Shown here in pieces: positions 1-9,387 of a DNA stretch of 64,000 nucleotides; within the stretch, counting starts at the first letter, position 1; every line of letters starts with the position of its first letter. Under the pieces are notes generated by a model. That model had not been told where the DNA came from and ran no database searches. It worked only from the letters and a program-made list of their open reading frames with translations. The translations under genes were made by a program, and so were the position numbers. The stretch lies in the NCBI GenBank assembly GCA_009869945.1, contig WIXG01000334.1, forward strand, positions 1-64,000, given 5' to 3'. The DNA is from Mesaphorura yosii. Its lineage: Eukaryota > Arthropoda > Collembola > Poduromorpha > Tullbergiidae.

Positions 1-1213
1 TGGCGAGAACAGTCCACGAATTATGCGCAAAATTAAAAAAAATTATTTCATACTTTTTATCGCGCCTCACCAAAGGAAGACCTTTTCCCTAGGAATATAT
101 TTTTTTTTATACTTGTAAAGAGAAAATTATTAAATGAAACTCAACGTCGGCGCTGGCCGAAGAATTATACAGTAAAATGCTCTCTTGCGGTTGGATAGTT
201 GTGGCCGTGTGAATAAATTACTCAAATCAATTCTTCCACATTCCGAATTATTTATTGCAGTTTCAATCTCTGGGAACAAATGTCTGGATCAATTTACTGG
301 GAACAATTTACTGAAGAAATGTCTTGGAACAATTTCTCTGGAAACAAGTAGCCTTAGCCTGAAGAAAATCTGCTCCAAGGAGCCAGCCTCTTCAACGACT
401 TCATTTCTTTCTGGCTTCAAGCTGCCGTCTGGTTCCATTAAGAACTTTAAGGAGGATGAGTGTAAACAGTTTGGACAGCAGAAATGCATTAAATTGCCTT
501 CTTTGCATGTTAAATCATCGGAAGGAATTTCACATGCAGAGGAGCCTACCTTAAAACTGATTGTTAAGGTCTGGTGTCTAGTTTGGCCTTGCCCTTGACT
601 CTCCGAAGAACTGGGAGCGCAACACAACGCACGTGGCCGCCTGCCGGCGACGACGAAGGCAGCACGCGAGGCACGTTCAGACGAAGAGAGATACCTGCTG
701 GTCGCTGGCTCACCTGTACAACTTGTCCGCTCTGGTTGCTGCATTGCTGATTGCTAACACTGACACTCTTTCAATGTCAATCACTCCATGATTTGCATAA
801 ATTCTAGGAAGATGCTGTCCTATAGTCTACTTCTTACGAAGCGTACGAGGCGGATGCTTAAATGGTAGAGCATTTTGATATAAAGTAATGGATACGAGGG
901 TTTCATGCGCAGCGTAGATTTTACATCCTCACAAACTGGTTGGATGAGTTACGTCTTCTTGGATTTTTTATTTACTTGCGTTTACGTTAATCTAGTGTGC
1001 AGCAGTTCAATTCGCATTCGCATTCTCGAGAATCGCAATTTTGCACTGAATTCAAAGAAACCAATTCACCTGTGAAAGGAAGGATTTTGTGCAATTGGCA
1101 AACTGCAGATCAGTTTGGGCTGCGATTTCGACACTCACACAGACACAAGCCACTTTCGTCTCCAGTTTTCTGCTGGCTTCAGAGGTTCCTGCGAAAATAC
1201 GATCTGATCAGCC
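1..1213. other. Upstream flank of the first protease gene; no gene supported
   Basis: No coding gene can be supported here. Open frames exist on both strands between about 185 and 744, but they show no recognisable domain and no splice structure, and they overlap each other. The stretch does hold a degenerate short tandem repeat near 268-352, listed separately. The 5' UTR and promoter of the protease starting at 1214 should lie in the last few hundred bases. I saw no clear TATA box. Confidence 0.5.
268..352. repeat. Degenerate ~14-bp minisatellite (GGAACAATTTCTCT-like), copy A
   Basis: About six imperfect units of 12-15 bp follow one another, with the core GGAACAATTT between CTG/CTC steps. 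The same motif series recurs at about 38918-38995, with one roughly 45-base run nearly identical between the two sites. The repeat keeps one reading frame open by chance, which explains the weak protein similarity between open frames at the two sites. It is read here as a small dispersed minisatellite rather than a gene. Confidence 0.5.
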
Positions 1214-4200
1214 ATGTCTTCAATATTTACTGCAATTATTATGCTTTTGACGGCTCATCTTGCCGTTGAAGTGGTAGGTAAGTTCCCGTACAATATTCGG
1301 ATGGGTCTTGTGGATCTTAGTTGGCAAAACTCTATTGAGTTTGCTTGTCTTTCAGGTGAAGAACAAGAAACGCTATGCCAGACAATCGGCCCGAACAACG
1401 AAACGGTTCATGGATTCTGCATCAACATCAAATCGCAACTGAAACAGTGTCCATCTCATTACAATCTCCTCAAGAACAGAGATTGGGCCCAGCTCCGTAG
1501 GCACATTTGCAACACTAACAATAAGCGAGTCTGCTGTCCACTTAATGAATTCAACGAAATTCAAATAACGGAGGAGGAGCGATTGAATCGAATCAAGTTC
1601 CAAGAACATCCAAACTTCCAGCATTTACCTTCTCTGCGGTCATGTGGATTGTCATTTCACTCGTCGGTTGATAAAATCATTGGCGGCAACACTTCGCTTC
1701 CTGGAGAGTTTCCGTGGGTGGCCCGAATTGGAATGCAGAACGAAGAGGACGGCTCAATTAGTTACACGTGTGGAGGAAGCATAATTTCTAAGCGGTACAT
1801 TTTGACTGCTGCGCACTGCTTCAAGCAGCCACACTTGACACTGTAAGTAAGCCAAGTGCCAAGGTACGTAGATAAACGCTGATCGATGCCTTCTGCAGAG
1901 CACACGTTCGAATCGGACAATCGAAGTCGGACGAACATAAGAAGGAAGAATGCATAGAATTCTTTGGTCGACGAAGTGAAAGAGAAATAATTCCCGTTGC
2001 ATGCGCTGAGCCAATTAATATGGACATTGAGGAGCTTATTTTGCATCCAGAATACACAAGGGAGGTGGGATCAAACGCCGATATTGCGCTTATTCGGCTT
2101 GCAGCAGACATTGACATCAAATCACGTAAGTCAGCCGCTTTTTATTCCCAAATTACTCGAACTTTTGACACAACACAAACTTCCAGTTTATTTTCAAAAT
2201 AACGAAACGGTTGATTTATGGCACAGGTTTCGCAATTTAATTGAGCAGTCATTCCGCTTGGCTCCTTTACTCATTGCTCACGTCATGTTTTGCGCAATCC
2301 AGGTGACGTATTTTGAGACGCGAGTCTGCAGTGACAGAAAAGTAATTCTCAAATTATTAGAAGGAACAGGCCAATTGGAACGACCGTGGCCAATTCCAGT
2401 ATTGCAAGCACTTGGCCCTTACATAAACTCCTGGAAATCCAGGCTCAGCACATCGAATCTATGAAAAGTAGGAACAATAAATTTTAAGTCCGGAAGTCTT
2501 AGAAAGGTAGGAACTTACTCCCCAAGAGACAACGCCCACGACTGACCACTTTCCGTTAATATCCAGCTGCAAGGGTCCTCCTGAGTCCCCTTGACAGCTA
2601 TCGCGTCCGCCTGCCCGCACGCCAGCACAAAGATTGGTTTGCTGCACAGAAATTAAAGCATATGTTTAAAGTTTAGCCTGCGTGAGTGTCCAAGATAGGC
2701 TGACTGGGAGCATACGAGAATTGGCTGTGTATACGCAGATTTGCAGTCGTCTTGCTTCCAGATTGGGACAAGAACTTCCATCAGTTCTGAGGATGAAGGG
2801 CCTCCGTAGTATCTAGAAGGATTGCAACGCAAATGCATTATTTAAAGCTCTAGAATTGAGATACTGAGAATGTTATGACATTTACATGGATCCCCATCCA
2901 GTAACGATTCCGACTTCGTTCACAAATCCTCCATCAATCCGTGGCAGGCAAATGCTCTTCATTTTCTTGTGATAAAACGCTGATTTTGCGAGCTTGAGTA
3001 TGGCGATGTCGTTTTCATACGAATACCTGCCCAAATAATTAATAATTACTCTACTTTGTTGGATGTGAACTATGCTTAGCATTTCTCCTTTGTGCTCACC
3101 GATTGTAATCTTCGTGTGGCTTGATGCTCTCCACAACAAAATCTCTCCTCGAATCACTCGTAGAATTGAAACTGTACTCTCCAAGCCGGACCTTCAACTC
3201 TTGAGGAGCATAACTGCAAAAGGACATTTACAAGCAATGCAATGCATTAGTTGCCACCGCTCTGAGCTAGCGTAATTGATAATTATAAAATTAACGTCTT
3301 TACCCGTCGACACAATGCGCGGCTGTCAGGATATGAAATTCGGAGATAAGAACTCCTCCACAGTATTGCCCGGCGCGAACGTCGTCGCTAGAAGTTGAAA
3401 TCATGACAGCGTTTGCGTTAGCGGAAGGTTGAAGAAAATTTAATTGGACAATCTTACTTTGGAGCACCACTCTTTAGTAAAGCCGCCATCCATGGCCAGC
3501 TTGTCGGATCCGCCTTTCTGCCTCCAACCACTCGAGAGATTTGTTTCTCGCTGTAACCACACGTTGGAGTGTTGACTTTGTCGACTTCCTCGCTTGGAGG
3601 AAAGACGAACGGTTCTTCGGTTGCGGTTGCCTCGGCCTCCTCGTCTAGTTCGGGCTCCGGTGTTGTAGAAGTGGCCGTGCCAGGGCCTTGTGTGGGTCTG
3701 GGCTTCTTCTTTCCACCGCCGCCCCCTCCTCCTCCACCACCACCGCCTCTTCTATTCGAGCAACATACTCCTACGTAACGACGCCCGATGGGGCAGGCAT
3801 ATTGCAAGAAAGTCGCGTAGTCATCCTTGAACTTGTTCTTAACGCAATGCTCAACATGGCGACACCGTCCACCTCTGCCTTTTGGCGTCCTGCACTTGCC
3901 GTAGGGACGATCTTCCTGTAAGAGATTCGTATATCAGCTGCGGGATCAAAAATCATCCACCGAAGGTTCGATTTTCTTACTGTTTGGTGTCCAAAGAACT
4001 GAAAACGAGTGCCTCCAAGGATTGTCGGAACATTCACGCCCGATCCATTGAATTGCTGTTCATTCGGAACCCAGTTCAATCCCAACTCTTCTACTTTGTT
4101 GTCTGACGTAGCGAATTCAAGTCGATGCGTGTGTTGATAATCTTGTATCAGAGGCCGTAACCACGCGGTGATGGCGGCGAGACCGCCTTGGTCATGTCGA

Positions 4201-6099
4201 TGCCCTTGACCAGGGTGACCTTGACCATGTCCGGGAGCACCTTGCCCATGATGCTCGTGGGAGTTGAATTCGTGGTCGTGTCTGTCATTTGGGTGCCAGT
4301 GATCGTGATCTCCGTGCCAGTGCCCATGATTTCCGTTGTTCCACTGATTACCATTGCCACGATTCCCATTCCACTGATTACCGTTCCCACGATTCTCGTT
4401 CCACTGATTACCGTTCCCACGATTCTCGTTCCACTGATTACCGTTGCCTCGATTCCCATTCCATTGGTTACCGTCGCGATTTCCATTATTCCCTCCTCCG
4501 GGTTGACTGGGCCTCAAATTGATGCCCAAGCCGTCCAAATTGATGCCCAAGCCGTCCAAATTGAGATTTAGCCCTCCGGGATTTGATCCGATGTTCCCCT
4601 GCCGGGGATTGTACACCCAAGTACCTCCATGTCCGTGGCCTCCTCCCTGGGCAGATCTTCGACCAACGCTGGATAATAAGCTTCCGATTTGAATTTGAGC
4701 GAATGCTGCACACAACAAGTATATTAGATAATCGGCACTGCGGACCGCTAAATGTGAATTAATTACCGTGTTGGAGTTTGTAATCAGCTAAGAATGCTAG
4801 TAATACAAAAATGGCCTGCAGAAAGTGTGAAAGATTCATTGCAAAATACAAAGACTCGATTTGCGAGACAGATCCGCGGATCCTTCACCTGTTGACTCTT
4901 AGCTGGAAATGCGATCTGCGGTGTCGTCACTCGTCCGTTCCGTCATTAGAGCAGACTTGATTGGCATGCGAGCATGCATGGAGCAGGCAGGCATACTAAT
5001 TAAAATACACAGGACAGGTTTTGAAGCGCAGGCGATTTTTTGCAAATGACCATTGACCATGGACCTTGCATGCGAAAATTCATTCTCGCCAGCCTCTCAC
5101 TCGCGTATCCGCCTGCAGAATGTCACAGCACAACACCTTCTGACGTACCTGATGCGGTGTCGGTGTAGTTCACCTTGCGTGTCCATTTGTTGATCTAGCA
5201 CTTTGACTTTGTCTTTGCTCAGAGGCTCTTGCAAAGTATTGTTGGACAAAATTCAAAATGAGACAACTTACGTAACAACCTGCTTTGTGTACTCACGTAA
5301 ACTCTTCGTTGTGATTCTGAGAACGCTTGTTTTTCGGACAAGCAGGTTAAAAAAGGAGTAATGTACCTGTTTTCGTTGGAAAATTTATCCCATTGATTGG
5401 TCCAATGAATTTCATAGCTACTTTACCAATTAAAAAGTAGAGATAGAATTTTGGATTGAATCCCTTGTTTACTTGCAGATTTCACAAAGCCGATTTGCCT
5501 TCCATTTCTGAATGAGTATCACGTAAAGAATCAGCTCCAGGAAATCAGCACGCTGAGGGATAATAAAACATTGGTGGCTGGATTCGGAAAAGTTCACAAT
5601 GGTGAGCGACTAACAGTGACCAGTGCTTCCTCGTTTGTAGAACCTCACCCAGCAGAATAACTGCTTCCTGGACTTATATTTGGATGCATTTTTCAGATGA
5701 ACAAGTCGGCAGCTCAACTCTGCAGTTCGTCCGATCGCCCATTCAGCCAAATATCATGTGCCGAATTTCTTATCCCAGCTTCAATGTGACCGCAAACCAG
5801 GTAAATTGTAAATTGTGAATGACTAAATGAAGTTTTCGGGCATTTTTGACCTCTTCACTCCTATTCCCTTCTAGATATGCTCTGGAGGATTGACTGGCAG
5901 CGGTTCCTGCTTGGGAGACTCAGGCGGTCCACTCTTCCTGCCAGCAACGCCAGAGCGAGGACCCTCCAGATCAATTCGAAGTTTCCAGCTCGGAATTGTG
6001 TCGTACGGCAAGACACGATGTGCGCAGGGAAATGAGCCCGTTGTGTACACAAAAGTGCGGAGCTACCTGCCTTGGATTTTGGACAACATCCGACAATGA
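1214..6099 (+). CDS. CLIP-domain serine protease (host of a nested gene)
   Basis: Secreted chymotrypsin-fold zymogen of 409 residues. Exons: 1214-1277, 1356-1842, 1899-2125, 5479-5601, 5697-5800, 5875-6099; all junctions are GT-AG and in phase. Residues 1-21 form a signal peptide. A CLIP domain has its six cysteines at 29, 43, 53, 73, 81 and 82. The zymogen cleavage site is K128 before IIGG. The triad is His175 (TAAHC), Asp245 (ADIALIRL) and Ser351 (GDSGGP). The S1 pocket is not trypsin-like: position 189 is Gly and position 226 is Val, suggesting an elastase-like preference. CLIP proteases act in haemolymph cascades (clotting, melanization, Toll activation), but the substrate here is unknown. 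Intron 3 (2126-5478) contains another protease gene on the opposite strand. A poly(A) signal AATAAA lies at 6156-6161. Confidence 0.92.
1278..1355 (+). other. Short stop-free intron 1 of the host protease
   Basis: This 78-bp intron begins GTAAGT and ends TTTCAG. It is a multiple of three and has no stop in the host frame, so retaining it would insert 26 residues between the signal peptide and the CLIP domain without breaking the protein. Splicing is the default reading, because removing it places the CLIP cysteines right after the signal peptide as is usual. Confidence 0.6.
2278..4839 (-). CDS. Nested CLIP-domain serine protease with Asn/Gly/His-rich repeats
   Basis: Secreted protease zymogen of 632 residues, lying wholly inside an intron of the plus-strand protease. 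Minus-strand exons: 4839-4767, 4705-3981, 3915-3458, 3387-3304, 3213-3100, 3026-2886, 2812-2716, 2641-2519, 2458-2423, 2325-2278. The start is followed by a hydrophobic signal peptide. Residues 25-266 are rich in Gly, Asn, Trp and His and include 10-residue tandem repeats. The CLIP cysteines are 274, 284, 290, 307, 317 and 318; a poly-Gly run and an acidic linker follow. Activation is expected after R394 before VVGG. The triad is His443, Asp491 and Ser584, and Asp578 in the S1 pocket makes it trypsin-like. A minus-strand AATAAA at 2192-2187 would end the transcript about 60 bp from host exon 3. It shares two late intron positions with its host, so the two are old paralogs. Confidence 0.93.
4341..4490 (-). 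repeat. 30-bp tandem repeats coding for Asn-Gln-Trp decapeptides
   Basis: Five head-to-tail 30-bp units (4341, 4371, 4401, 4431 and 4461 onward) lie in exon 2 of the nested protease. The units starting at 4371 and 4401 are identical; the outer ones differ by a few bases. Each codes for ten residues of the form [10 protein letters not shown]. Identical neighbours imply recent duplication or conversion, so copy number may vary between individuals. Confidence 0.9.
4518..4565 (-). repeat. 21-bp tandem repeat coding for DGLGINL
   Basis: A 21-bp unit is repeated about two and a quarter times in exon 2 of the nested protease, giving the heptad DGLGINL twice after a related NLNL lead-in. It sits just upstream (in protein order) of the Asn/Trp decapeptide repeats and belongs to the same low-complexity region. 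Confidence 0.85.
4840..5478. other. Rest of host intron 3; candidate promoter of the nested gene
   Basis: No coding sequence is seen between the nested gene's start and host exon 4. This roughly 640-bp block must hold the nested gene's 5' UTR and promoter on the minus strand, plus the host's branch point and acceptor on the plus strand. I found no convincing TATA box. Confidence 0.55.
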
Positions 6100-6538
6100 T
6101 TTTCAGACGCGTGATGCAAGAATGTTTGCAAGTAAAATCCACCAAAGAGTTTAGGAATAAAGGCTGAACCATTTATTAATGTTATAATTGTATCACAGGG
6201 CAAATAGCGATTTAATTTCAGTAGTCATACGGCGACTCGCGCAACGTGAAAAAGTAACGTGAAAAATTAATTTCTCACTGAGGGGCAGGACGCATAATTG
6301 CATAATGAAAAAAGTGCACGTGCAATAATTTGTACAAAGTCCCTGACATTACTAAAATTACATTACAACCGCGTAAATCGATCACTTGGTCATCGATGAT
6401 GAAGTGACGATGACATATTTTAAGCATGAAGGGATGCAAACAAGTAAATTCATATTCTAAGATGTTAATGTAAGGAAAATATTGACGTATTGATTATTAA
6501 TTGCGCTTGGCTTAATAAGTTAGTAGTAGAATTAGCAA
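6100..6538. other. Convergent 3' UTRs of the host protease and the AN1/UIM gene
   Basis: The plus-strand protease stops at 6099 and the minus-strand zinc-finger gene stops at 6539, so both 3' UTRs run into this 439-bp gap. A plus-strand AATAAA lies at 6156-6161, and the only minus-strand AATAAA I see is at 6177-6172. If both are used, the two mRNAs overlap or abut tail to tail. Confidence 0.55.
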
Positions 6539-7668
6539 TTAGGTGACTTGGCAGTTTCGCTGGGACTGGTTCCTGGAGCGGTTTTGTGAACTTGCAGTTC
6601 GCTGGGCTTCTCGTTCGCTTTCTTGGAGTGCTCGGGCAAGGAGGAAATCCGCTTGCTCCTGTGATAGAGCCTGCGTGGAGTTGGAAGCTGCAGCGGGCCT
6701 ACCGGCCGCGCCCGATTCAGCCATTGACGCTTGGAGGGCGAGTTGCAATGCATCATTTTCAGACTACAAAATCAAACAGAAATTCACATGCCAGACAAAT
6801 CACGATGAGTAGTTAATGCAGTCAGCTGCAATGACACTTACAAGATTGCCCTGAATATTAGCTTGACTGTAGGATCCGGCGGCACGACCCGCGTGCCCGT
6901 TTGCCGTGGAACGACCTTTCGGTGGTTGAGCTGTGGCGCCTGAGCTGCGGCCAAGAGCAGCCAGGGCAGCTTTGCTCAAGTGCTTAGAACCAGCAGGCGC
7001 TGTGCAGGCGTGGTCAGGTGGGAGTCGGTGCTTCAAGCAATAATTTTGTCCGCAGTTCTCGCAGACCAATGGAATCATTTCCTTTTGTTTGCAACCTTTC
7101 GATGAGCACTTGTTGGAATAAACTTTCTGCAATTTATAGAAACGGGAACCAAAATCAAAATAGAATTTATGCACTGTTCTTTCATATCTGAACTTAGTTT
7201 AAACAATTTCTAACCTTCCGTTGAGTCACGGCTCGATCTGATTGGCACTCTTCATCGATGTGTCGACTCACTCTTATGTCAGGCAACTCGTCGGGACGAC
7301 CAGGGACTGGAGAATTGCATAGAGGACACACTGGAACTTGAACATTTTTCTGATATGCTAGTGGACAGCTGTGAGCTTCGTATTTGTAATGATCAGAGCT
7401 AAACAAGTAAAATGAATGCATTACAAAATCAGCACCGTTTAATTTGTACCTAATATAAACCCAATTGAGTTATCGGGTATTACTGACTGATCCCTGATCA
7501 CTTACCAAAAAATCTTTTTGCACGCATCACATTTGACTGGCAGGAAATCTGAAAACAAAAATTATTGAGTTGATATAAATCCTTAACAAGGATCAAAGCA
7601 ACTGTTTACTTACCCAACTGGCGACACGAAGATTCATTACAATGCTTTCCCAAGCCTGGAAACTCCAT
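6539..7668 (-). CDS. ZFAND2B: AN1-type zinc finger and UIM protein (AIRAPL/ZFAND2B-like)
   Basis: Proteasome- and VCP-linked ubiquitin-binding protein of 263 residues. In the AIRAP/AIRAPL family these proteins work in protein quality control. Minus-strand exons: 7668-7614, 7548-7506, 7398-7215, 7126-6842, 6763-6539. Two AN1 zinc fingers are clear: the first starts CNESSC and continues CDACKKIFC...H...HSC; the second starts CSSKGC and continues CENCGQNYCLKHRLPPDHAC. The last exon encodes two ubiquitin-interacting motifs (around ENDALQLALQASMAES and EQADFLLARALQES). The protein ends CQVT, which fits a CaaX prenylation box as in the membrane-anchored AIRAPL branch rather than the stress-induced AIRAP branch. 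It points tail to tail at the protease locus. Confidence 0.92.
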
Positions 7669-8416
7669 GTCACTCAATTATCAATGAATTAAATCACGTC
7701 GCGCTGCTATCTTTAATTTTCTCAGGCTTATCGAAAAGGTCGCTAGGCTAATTTAATACAGTCAAGCTGTAATTTAAAACACTTTGGAATTTTGTCGGAG
7801 TGTAAATTTGCACTGCACGTGTGAACTGTTCGAAGGCTTTATCAGTACTGGGGACTTGACTGGACGATGACTTGGCTATTTAGCTGTTGGCTGATGAATT
7901 TCGCCACTCCAATGCTGAGCACTGGGCTGGGTAATGAACCTCATTCTGATTCTGAGGCAGCGCAGTTGTTGGTGCGGAATTAAATACGTTCTCTTCGAAT
8001 TATGATTCAGTGCACTCCTTTTGAATGACTCTGCACATTCACGTGCCAATGCAAGGAACGTGTGATCATGAACGAACGATGACGCAACAACAAAGTGAGA
8101 ACCTTCGAGCTCAATCTCGACTTTCGACATGTCGGAATGGCTGAAATTGGGTGAATCAGCTAAAGTTTCGACCACGACGTCGACGTAGGTGAAATGTCAA
8201 ACTGATGAGTACTGTTCTTGCTGGTCACGAAATTCATGGATTTTACTCGGGTGAATTGACCCAGGCTCATTCACCCATTTTTACCTTTTTGTGGTAAAAA
8301 CTTAAGGTAGGATGTCTAAAAATGCGCTTCAAAGCCTTACAATGATGCCCTTCGACAAACTGGACATGAGGGCACCCCAATGTTTTGCAAAAACCCGTGC
8401 AAAAAATGCAAAAGTG
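7669..8416. other. Intergenic: promoter side of the AN1/UIM gene
   Basis: This holds the minus-strand upstream region of the AN1/UIM gene. An open frame on the minus strand at 8175-7876 (99 codons, with an internal ATG at 8130) has no recognisable domain and no splice support; it could be an upstream frame or chance. The T-runs expected of a Pol III terminator for the neighbouring tRNA gene lie at its right edge (minus strand, about 8413-8401). Confidence 0.45.
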
Positions 8417-8537
8417 TGTCAGAAGTGGGATTCGAACCCACGCGGGATGTCTCCCACCAGAAATCCCAGACGCAATGCACTTTACATTGCAAGCTTTCGC
8501 TTGAGTCTGGCGCCTTAGACCACTCGGCCATCCTGAC
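8417..8537 (-). tRNA. trnL-CAA: tRNA-Leu(CAA) with a 28-nt intron
   Basis: The minus strand starts GTCAGGATGGCCGAGTGG and ends GGTTCGAATCCCACTTCTGACA, giving a full acceptor stem (GTCAGGA with TTCTGAC), A-box and B-box promoters, and the long variable arm of a class II leucine tRNA. The anticodon CAA is at 8503-8501. The intron follows base 37 and runs 8499-8472; its ends could shift by one base. The intron folds with the anticodon, as described under findings. Runs of T just downstream (minus-strand TTTT then TTTTTT) would terminate Pol III. Confidence 0.96.
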
Positions 8538-9387
8538 AGCTTAAAGTGTAAGAGCATTTTTTGCTGTACTTGAAGCAAGCCGGGTCTCCAGTACGAGCAG
8601 TGTACTGAGCTGAATCGTTGAACGATTGCCAAAAGTTTTGTATGCGCATACGCAAATGTAATGCATAATCGCTTGTGAAACAAATCAACTGATCTTGTAA
8701 AAATCTCAACTCAATCCATTGTATGACTTTATATGCGTACGATTGACTAATTACAGCTTCTCTGAATGAAGAGTTTATCGATAAAGAACGTTGGGTCTTC
8801 TCTTCGTCTCGGCATGATAAACTGAATCAATCTTCGCCCATTTGATCGCAATCATACGGAATAGCGTCAATTTCTGCTGACAGTCCATGAGGACTTCATT
8901 ACACTTAATGAAGAGATACGTCTCAATTTTACCATGTCGATTTCGTTAAAAATGATCAAATGAGCCAGAACTTTGGATGCTACAAATAAAATCAGATCTG
9001 CGATGATTCTGCCGGTATCGATTAAAGTATCAAATGAGGTTCATCAAATCATGAAGCTTGACAGCCACGAGCTACGAGTCACGACTTTTCCTAAACGGTT
9101 AAACGGTTAAACAGTAAAAGGTTGAACAAGTCGAACTTGATTTCAATTCTGATTCTTCTCAATATCAGCAATCAGCGAGATCGAATAACAGTTTCGTTTG
9201 TTTAACACTTTGTTAATTAAGCCTAGCCAAGATTGCATGAAATGATCTTCCTCTTCGTTTCATTACTAGTTATAAAGATGTCATCGATTTATTTATAAAT
9301 AGGGGGCCGAGACTGGCCCAATTTTCACTCAGTGTTGATGGTCACGTCAAGTCATTCGAATCAAACCAGCGTAAAAAAGTTAAAAGC
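8538..9387. other. Intergenic between the tRNA and the peroxidase
   Basis: No gene is seen. A short direct repeat of TAAACGGT-like units occurs near 9095-9125. The right end carries the peroxidase core promoter, listed separately, and a 57-base 5' UTR. Confidence 0.55.
9294..9333 (+). promoter_or_regulatory. Core promoter of the peroxidase gene (TATA box and initiator)
   Basis: TATAAATA at 9294-9301 is followed by TCAGT at 9329-9333, the arthropod initiator consensus. The spacing from the first T of the TATA box to the initiator A (9331) is 37 bases, slightly longer than the usual 30 or so. The first ATG after it, at 9388, is the peroxidase start, so the predicted 5' UTR is about 57 bases. 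It is the only clear TATA-plus-initiator promoter I found in this window. Confidence 0.6.

Noticed and set aside
185-744. Overlapping open frames on both strands near the left end
   Set aside because: They share sequence with the minisatellite, have no domain and no splice partners, and are open on both strands at once, as expected from repeat composition.
4188-4571. Plus-strand frame of Val/Ile/Pro repeats opposite the nested protease
   Set aside because: It is the antisense shadow of the Asn/Trp repeats; 30-bp units keep all frames open.
7876-8175. 99-codon minus-strand frame upstream of the AN1/UIM gene
   Set aside because: It has no recognisable domain and no donor linking it to the gene's first exon. 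Kept only as a possible upstream frame.
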